This document shows positions 52,928 through 57,971 of a stretch of DNA of 57,971 nucleotides, piece after piece. How positions within the stretch are numbered: position 1 is the first letter of the stretch; each line of letters opens with the position of its first letter. Below the pieces are notes generated by a model, which had not been told where the DNA came from, ran no database searches, and was given only the letters and a program-made list of their open reading frames with translations. A program made the position numbers and the translations under genes. This DNA comes from CAYQTL01 sp964420405 (GTDB lineage Bacteria; Acidobacteriota; Thermoanaerobaculia; Thermoanaerobaculales; Sulfomarinibacteraceae): the NCBI GenBank assembly GCA_964420405.1, contig CAYQTL010000021.1, positions 1 to 57,971 on the forward strand, written 5' to 3'.

Positions 52928-54373
52928 CTACCCCGGGCTCACCCGCGAGCGGACCGTGACGCCGTCCGACTCGCCGGGCCGCACGACGTGCACCGCGCAC
53001 GCCAGGCACGGGTCGAACGAGTGGACCACCCGCAGCACCTCGACCGGCGCCGCGACGTCGGCGACCGGCGTGCCGACGAGGGCGGCCTCGATCGGCCCCG
53101 GCACCGCGGCGTCGTCCCGCGGCGAGGCGTTCCAGTTGGTCGGCGTGATCACCTGGTAGCGAGCGATCGCGCCTCCGTCGACGCCCATCCAGTGGCCGAG
53201 GGCGCCGCGCGGCGCCTCGGTCAGGCCGACGCCGCCGGCGGCGTCCGGCATCGTGTACGGCGCGGTCGTCGGCGCGCCCGGCACCAGCTCGTCGAGCCAG
53301 CCGTTCATCGCGTCGGCGATGATCTGGGCCTCGTTCGCACGGGCGACGATCCGGCCCATCACCGACGGGCCGCCGCTGAAGTGACCGTTGATCGCCATCC
53401 GCGCGAGGGGGCCGAGCTCGTACGGCACGCCGTCGTACCGCGGCGCCTTGAGCCAGCTGTACCCGTCGGCGGCGTCGGCGTCCGGTGCGGTGACGCCCTG
53501 GGAGGGGTGCGCGCCACTGCCGGCCTGCTGGTACCAGCCGAACCGCAGGTCCTCGGTGATCTGCTCGGGGTCGATCGACGCGGGCGCGCCACCGACCTGG
53601 CGGCCACCGTCGAGCAGCTGGTCGGAGCCCGACCCGTCGAGGTCGAACACGCCGAAGGCGAGCAGGTGACCGTCGCCGCCGCCGACGGTGCCCCACTCCG
53701 GAAACGCGCTCGACAGCAGCAGCGCGTCGGGCAGGTAGGTGCCGTCGATGAACGCCCGCAGGCCGTCGAGCAGTCCGCGGAACGCCGCCACCCGCTCGCC
53801 CGTCACCCGCTCGGTGCAGCCGCCCGGCACGAAGCTCGCGACGCACGGCAGCTTGCCGGCGAACAGCGCCCCTGCCTGGTGCGCGACCCGCCGCGCCTCG
53901 AACGCGTCCACGTAGTGGCCGACCAGCGTCTGGGCGTCGGCCCCACCGAGCAGGTCGGGCGCGGCCCAGCGCGGCGTCCACGGCGGCATGTCGAGCAGCC
54001 CGGCGGTGTCGACGAAGTCGACCAGCGACAGGTGGTAGAAGTGCAGCAGGTGCGACTGGATGAAGTTCGCGCCGAGCACGAGGTTGCGGATGATGCGGCC
54101 GTTGTCCGACGGCACGACGCCGAACGCGTCCTCGAGCGCCTCGCACGCCGCCAGCGCGTGGGACACCGGGCACACCCCGCAGATCCGCTGCGCGTACGGC
54201 ACCGCGTCCCGCGGGTCACGGCCGGCCATCATGATCTCGAAGCCGCGGAACAGGGTGCCCGAGCAGTGCGCGTCGACCACCTGTCGGACCCCGGCCACGA
54301 CGTCGACCGTCACCTCGACCGACAGGTGGCCCTCGATGCGGGTCACGGGGTCGATGGTGATCGTCGTCGGCAT
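52928..54373 (-). CDS. [NiFe]-hydrogenase large subunit
   Basis: Catalytic subunit (481 aa) of a periplasmic hydrogenase. N-terminal ITIDPVTRIEGHLSVEV; L1 motif RICGVCPVSHA with Cys65 and Cys68; L2 motif DPCLACAVH with Cys456 and Cys459, His462 being the cleavage point. The 19-residue tail after His462 is the part removed by the protease encoded next. All four Ni-Fe ligands are Cys, so this is not a [NiFeSe] enzyme. FRGFEIMMAGRDPRDA and PRGALGHW are typical of group 1 uptake enzymes; subgroup not assigned. No hyp maturation genes are in the window. Confidence 0.96.
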   Translation of the reverse strand: MPTTITIDPVTRIEGHLSVEVTVDVVAGVRQVVDAHCSGTLFRGFEIMMAGRDPRDAVPYAQRICGVCPVSHALAACEALEDAFGVVPSDNGRIIRNLVLGANFIQSHLLHFYHLSLVDFVDTAGLLDMPPWTPRWAAPDLLGGADAQTLVGHYVDAFEARRVAHQAGALFAGKLPCVASFVPGGCTERVTGERVAAFRGLLDGLRAFIDGTYLPDALLLSSAFPEWGTVGGGDGHLLAFGVFDLDGSGSDQLLDGGRQVGGAPASIDPEQITEDLRFGWYQQAGSGAHPSQGVTAPDADAADGYSWLKAPRYDGVPYELGPLARMAINGHFSGGPSVMGRIVARANEAQIIADAMNGWLDELVPGAPTTAPYTMPDAAGGVGLTEAPRGALGHWMGVDGGAIARYQVITPTNWNASPRDDAAVPGPIEAALVGTPVADVAAPVEVLRVVHSFDPCLACAVHVVRPGESDGVTVRSRVSPG

Positions 54374-54375
54374 TC

Positions 54376-55305
54376 TCACTCCTCGTCCGGGAACGGCCGG
54401 TGGACGTAGAACGGCGACATCTCGTCCGGGAAGCCCGGCTCGACGCAGCCGAGGCACGGGCTGCGGGAGCCGACGCACCAGTTGACGCCGGAGCGGCCGG
54501 CGGCGGGCGCGTTCCACTGCCGGATCGCGCAGTCGGCCGAGGTGTGCTTGCCCTTGCAGCCGAGCAGCTCCATGCAGCCGTCCTCGCCGAGCTCGGGGGC
54601 GAGCACGCCGACGCCGCAGTACTCGCGGCGCTTGAAGCAGGTGTCGTGGACCCGCCGCCCGAAGTACGAAAGCGGCCGGCGGTGGGCGTCGAGCGGCGGC
54701 GGGTGGCCGTGGGCGATCAGGTGCCCGAGGGTGCCCACCAGCCAGTCGGGATGGCACGGGCAGCCGGGCAGGTTGACGAGCCGGTCGTCGCCGCCGAGCA
54801 CCTCGCCGACACCCCGTGCCCCGGTCGGGTCGGGGGCGCCGCCCGACATGCCGCCGAACGTCGCGCAGGCGCCGATCGCCACGATGAACCCGGCGCCCGC
54901 GGCGTACTGCACCACCGCGTCGTGCATCGTCATGCCGGGCCAGAGCGTGCAGTAGCGGCCGTCCGCGCCGACCGGCACCGCGCCCTCGACCACCAGCACG
55001 TAGCCGGGCGTCGCGGCGGCCGCGTCGGCGGCCGACACCGCGAGGTCGCCGGCGGCGGCCATCAGGTTGCTCTGGAAGCGGACGTCGGCGACGCCGGTCA
55101 GGACCTGGTCGGCCGTCGCCTCGGCGACCGAGTTGAGGAACGACACCGCGCAGCCGTCGCAGCCCGCGCCCTGCAGCCAGATCATGCGCGGCCGCGGGTC
55201 GTCGGCGAGGGTCCCGGCGAGCCGCGCGAGCGCGTCGCGGTCGAGGGCGCCGGCGGCGGTCGCCGCCGCGGCGGCGCGCAGGAACGAGCGGCGGTCGAGC
55301 CTCAC
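54376..55305 (-). CDS. [NiFe]-hydrogenase small subunit, Tat-exported
   Basis: A 309-aa Fe-S subunit. N-terminal twin-arginine motif DRRSFLRAAAAA signals Tat export of the folded dimer. Proximal cluster Cys are in GAGCDGC (49, 52), GACATFGG and GCPCHPDW; distal ligands in HDTCFKRREYC and GCKG; medial-cluster Cys in NWCVGSRSPCLGC. The C-terminus ends FPDEMSPFYVHRPFPDEE without the membrane anchor helix of HyaA-type subunits, so the enzyme is probably soluble in the periplasm and hands electrons to cytochromes. GTG start overlaps the upstream cytochrome stop (GTGA); the stop lies 2 bp before the large subunit. Confidence 0.95.
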   Translation of the reverse strand: MRLDRRSFLRAAAAATAAGALDRDALARLAGTLADDPRPRMIWLQGAGCDGCAVSFLNSVAEATADQVLTGVADVRFQSNLMAAAGDLAVSAADAAAATPGYVLVVEGAVPVGADGRYCTLWPGMTMHDAVVQYAAGAGFIVAIGACATFGGMSGGAPDPTGARGVGEVLGGDDRLVNLPGCPCHPDWLVGTLGHLIAHGHPPPLDAHRRPLSYFGRRVHDTCFKRREYCGVGVLAPELGEDGCMELLGCKGKHTSADCAIRQWNAPAAGRSGVNWCVGSRSPCLGCVEPGFPDEMSPFYVHRPFPDEE

Positions 55306-57683
55306 GGTGTCCGCCCCCGCCGCCGCTCCCACGGGTCGAGACCGAAGAACCCCTCGGCCTCGGCGAGCAACGCGCGCGCGTAGGGCGCGTTGTGGGCGGC
55401 CAGCGACCCGTCCTCCACCACCATCGTCACGTCGAACACCGCGCGGCGGTAGCGCTCGAGCTCGTCGGGCGGCAGCGTCGTCGGGTCGACGTACGCCGGG
55501 TCGGACGGGTCGAGGAACGGCGCCAGGTCGGCGAGCCGGGTGCGGATCTCGTCGCCGGTCGCGTCGAGCAGCGCCTGCGCCGCCGCCGGCGTGTGACACG
55601 GCGCGCACGCCCTGAGGTCGGCGACGAAGTCGTGGCCGCTGTCGACCGGGCTGTCGGGCCCGCCGTACGGCTCGAAGTGGACGTGGCAGTGGGCGCACTC
55701 GGCCGGGATCCCCCACCAGTGCTCGGTGTGCGGCCCGGCCATCGGCGCGCCGTCGAGGCGCACGCCGCCGGTGCCGTGGAGCATCTCGGCCTGGGGCTGA
55801 TCCGGCGGGTCGCCGTCGGGGGTCGCGGCGCCCTGGGTGTGGCAGTCGGCGCACAGCTCGCGCATCGGCCGCCGCAGCTGCCCTTCGTGCGGCCCGCCGT
55901 GCGGGTCGTGGCACGCGACGCACTCGACGTCCTGGCCCGCCGTGGCGAGGGTCGGCGGGACGCCGGTCGCGAGCCGGTAGTCGGTCGAGTGGCACGCGAG
56001 GCAGCTGTCGTCCGCGTCCGGGTCGAGCTGGATCGTGAACAGCGCCGAGGAGTGGGCCGACACGCTCCACTGCTCGAACTGCGGGTGATGGTCCTCGCCA
56101 CACAGACCGTGGCACGACTGGTGGCAGGCGCCGCACAGCGACGCGTCGAGGTTCACCGTCAGCGGCACGTTGTCGGGATCGGCGGCGTGGTTGCTGCCGG
56201 GCCCGTGGCACACCTCGCACTGGACGTTCTCGAGCTGCGGGGTGGCGGCCGACGAGACGAACCCGCTCGGCCGGCCGTAGCCGACCGTGTGGCATGGGAA
56301 GCAGAGCTCGTTGCCGCCGTCGCCGGAGGCCTGCAGCGTCGCCATCGCGGTCGCGTGGGGCGTCTGGAGCCACGCGTCGTGCTCGTCGGGATGACAGCCG
56401 ACGCACGCTGCGCGGCCGACATACAGCGGCGGGCTCGCGAGGGGTCCTGTCAGGTTGAGCGCGAGCGTCGCGAAGTCCTCGAGGTCGACGTCGCCGTCGC
56501 CGTCGAGGTCGGCGCGGGCGAACCGGTCGGCGTCGCAGCCGGCGGGCGGCCCGGCGCCGCCGGGTCCGGTCACGCAGCGGTCGAGCAGGACCACGTCGAA
56601 CCGGTCGACGTCGCAGTCGTCGTCGATGGTACCCAGCAGCCGCCCGAACGGGTCCACCCCGGCGGCTGCCGGGACCTCGGGACAGGCGTCACAGGGGTCG
56701 CCGCGGCCGTCGCCGTCGAGGTCGGTCACCACGTGGTGGTGGAGCTCGGGGCAGTTGTCGCACGGGTCGCCGATGCCGTCCTCGTCGCCGTCGGCCTGAT
56801 TCTGGTCCGGCGTCGACGGGCAGGTGTCGCACGCGTCGCCGATGCCGTCGCCGTCGCCGTCCACCTGGTCGGGGTCGAACACCGCGGGGCAGACGTCGGC
56901 GCCGTCCGCGATCCCGTCGCCGTCCCCGTCGCCGGGCGGGAACGCCAGCGGCCAGCGCAGCACCGCCGCCTGCTGGACCTCCGCGGGCGCCGCGTCATGG
57001 GGCACCTGCACCCAGGCGACGATCTTCACGTTCAGCGGCTTCGCCTGGCTGTCGGCCCCCAGGGTCAGCTCGTGGACCGCCGACGTGGAGCCTCCCGCCG
57101 CCAGCACCAGGTCGGTCTCCGGCGCCGCCTGCCGGAACGCGTTGCGGTAGCCGCGGTTGCCCGGCGGCCAGTGGTCGAGCACCTGGACGAGCTGCAGCCG
57201 CAGCGTCCGCGCCGGGGCGCCGGGCTCCAGGGTCGCCGTCGCCGTGATCCGGTACCGCCAGCCCCCGAGGTCCTCGGCCTCGAGCTCGAGCCGGACATCG
57301 GTCGGCTGCGCCCGCCGCGGCAGGAAGTGGTTGGTCCGGTAGATCGTGTACTGCTGGTCGACGTCGTCGACGGCGCCCGCGACCGGGTCGGCCCCGTCGA
57401 ACGCCGCCAGCGGCGTCACCGAGCCGCCGTAGAACCCGAACCGGCCGTCGCCCCACGGCGTCGAGTAGCCGTCGTTGACGTGGTACTGCACGAAGGCCAG
57501 CTGGTCGCCGTAGACGTCGAGCAGGCGTCCGAACGCGTCCCCCGCGACGCCGCACGAGTGGCACCACTGGTTGGTGAACTCCTCGCACAGCACGACCCGG
57601 TCGGCGGCCGGGGCCGACACCGCCGACAGCGTCATCAGGGAGGCGACGACGAGCAGGCGGACGAGAGGGCTCCTGGTGCGCAC
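55302..57683 (-). CDS. Exported fusion: thioredoxin-like domain, TSP3 calcium repeats, dockerin-like domain, nonaheme cytochrome c
   Basis: A 793-aa protein, first gene of the hydrogenase operon. Order: signal peptide; Omp28/thioredoxin-like domain (about 28-250) with redox motif WCHSC (Cys41, Cys44); thrombospondin type-3 repeats (about 251-340, DGDGDGIADGADVCP, DGDGDGIGDACDTCP); a dockerin-like EF-hand segment (about 350-415, DLDGDGDVDLEDFA); then a cytochrome part with nine CXXCH sites (CVGCH, CFPCH, CEVCH, CGACH, CLACH, CVACH, CADCH, CAHCH, CAPCH), plus CHQSCH, which is not canonical. Likely a periplasmic or surface electron carrier for the hydrogenase. The thioredoxin domain is the Cys-containing paralogue of the selenoprotein at 47805-48593. 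GTG 57683 is the only plausible start. Confidence 0.88.
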   Translation of the reverse strand: MRTRSPLVRLLVVASLMTLSAVSAPAADRVVLCEEFTNQWCHSCGVAGDAFGRLLDVYGDQLAFVQYHVNDGYSTPWGDGRFGFYGGSVTPLAAFDGADPVAGAVDDVDQQYTIYRTNHFLPRRAQPTDVRLELEAEDLGGWRYRITATATLEPGAPARTLRLQLVQVLDHWPPGNRGYRNAFRQAAPETDLVLAAGGSTSAVHELTLGADSQAKPLNVKIVAWVQVPHDAAPAEVQQAAVLRWPLAFPPGDGDGDGIADGADVCPAVFDPDQVDGDGDGIGDACDTCPSTPDQNQADGDEDGIGDPCDNCPELHHHVVTDLDGDGRGDPCDACPEVPAAAGVDPFGRLLGTIDDDCDVDRFDVVLLDRCVTGPGGAGPPAGCDADRFARADLDGDGDVDLEDFATLALNLTGPLASPPLYVGRAACVGCHPDEHDAWLQTPHATAMATLQASGDGGNELCFPCHTVGYGRPSGFVSSAATPQLENVQCEVCHGPGSNHAADPDNVPLTVNLDASLCGACHQSCHGLCGEDHHPQFEQWSVSAHSSALFTIQLDPDADDSCLACHSTDYRLATGVPPTLATAGQDVECVACHDPHGGPHEGQLRRPMRELCADCHTQGAATPDGDPPDQPQAEMLHGTGGVRLDGAPMAGPHTEHWWGIPAECAHCHVHFEPYGGPDSPVDSGHDFVADLRACAPCHTPAAAQALLDATGDEIRTRLADLAPFLDPSDPAYVDPTTLPPDELERYRRAVFDVTMVVEDGSLAAHNAPYARALLAEAEGFFGLDPWERRRGRTP

Positions 57684-57971
57684 GGTTCGACCGGCGGGAG
57701 GCTAGCAGAATCGTATACAATCTGCGGAGAATCGTTCTCAGTCGCGGAAAGGGTCCGGCGCGGCCGGGCTTCGGTCCTCGTCCGCCTCCGTCCGGATCCC
57801 GATCCCCTTCCCGATCCGGTTCCCGATCCCGATCCCGATCCCGTTCCCGATCCCGATCCCGACGTGCAGCGGCAGTGGGCAGCGGCAGCGACAGGGGCAG
57901 CCGCGGGCCGGGATCGGAGGGCGCGTGCGGGAGGCGGGGATCGGGAGTCGGGAGGCGGGGATCGGGAGTCG
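57684..57971. repeat. Upstream region of the hydrogenase operon, then repeats
   Basis: Next to the operon lie GTATAC (57713-57718) and the palindrome GAGAA-TCG-TTCTC (57727-57739). On the - strand CTGAGA (57741-57736)-N18-TATACG (57717-57712) is a tentative promoter. Beyond is a CCCGAT/CCCGTT array (about 57795-57862), a CAGCGGCAG run and GGGGATCGGGAGTCGGGAGG repeats to the window end. Confidence 0.5.

Noticed and set aside
52928..54373. [NiFeSe] hydrogenase
   Set aside because: The L2 motif is DPCLACAVH with Cys at both nickel-ligand positions and no in-frame TGA.

Overview
The window is about 58 kb of very GC-rich bacterial DNA with three 100-N scaffold gaps (112-211, 5567-5666, 39567-39666), each lying inside a dispersed or tandem repeat. 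The source looks like an uncultured environmental diderm. The evidence is a beta-barrel/decaheme porin-cytochrome conduit, TolC- and patatin-type outer-membrane proteins, several secreted proteins ending in a DGFESGDTxxWS-like motif, and intergenic CCCGAT/CCCGTT microsatellites. I associate this combination with Acidobacteriota (Thermoanaerobaculia-like), but no phylogenetic marker was tested.

Layout. 0.4-11 kb: short crotonase-like protein, macro-domain protein, leucyl aminopeptidase (pepA), tRNA-dihydrouridine synthase, a glgX/lipoprotein pair, a baeRF-type protein and a NhaR-like LysR regulator. 12-17.7 kb: a complete seven-gene Mrp (Mnh) Na+/H+ antiporter operon, mrpABCDEFG, tightly overlapped. 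17.8-26.5 kb: RND adaptor and pump on +, converging on a TolC-family lipoprotein plus patatin/barrel protein on -. 26.8-30.6 kb: small outer-membrane barrel, pyruvate kinase, secreted NTF2-like protein. 31-36 kb: an mtrC/omcA-mtrA-mtrB extracellular electron transfer operon (two decaheme cytochromes plus MtrB-type barrel). 36.4-47.6 kb: secreted protein, Ser/Thr kinase with TPRs, fatty-acid desaturase, two exported proteins with the C-terminal motif (one a subtilisin-like protease), and an HTH/4Fe-4S protein.

47.8-48.6 kb holds the most striking gene. It is a secreted thioredoxin-like (Omp28-like) protein whose reading frame is interrupted only by an in-frame TGA, exactly where its paralogue in the same window (55302-57683) has the first Cys of a W-C-x-x-C redox motif. 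A 7-bp hairpin with a GGTCC loop follows 18 nt after the TGA. I read it as a selenoprotein (W-Sec-G-T-C) with a bacterial SECIS element, which gene callers would truncate.

48.7-50.6 kb is an accessory patch: vapC remnant, a 168-bp palindromic MITE-like element, three 20-bp tandem repeats, and two toxin-antitoxin pairs. 50.8-57.7 kb is a [NiFe]-hydrogenase operon in transcription order: thioredoxin/TSP3/dockerin/nonaheme cytochrome fusion, Tat-exported small subunit, large subunit, maturation protease, monoheme cytochrome, sortable membrane-anchored protein. Together with mtrCAB it suggests periplasmic H2 oxidation wired through c-type cytochromes to an extracellular acceptor; this link is inference.
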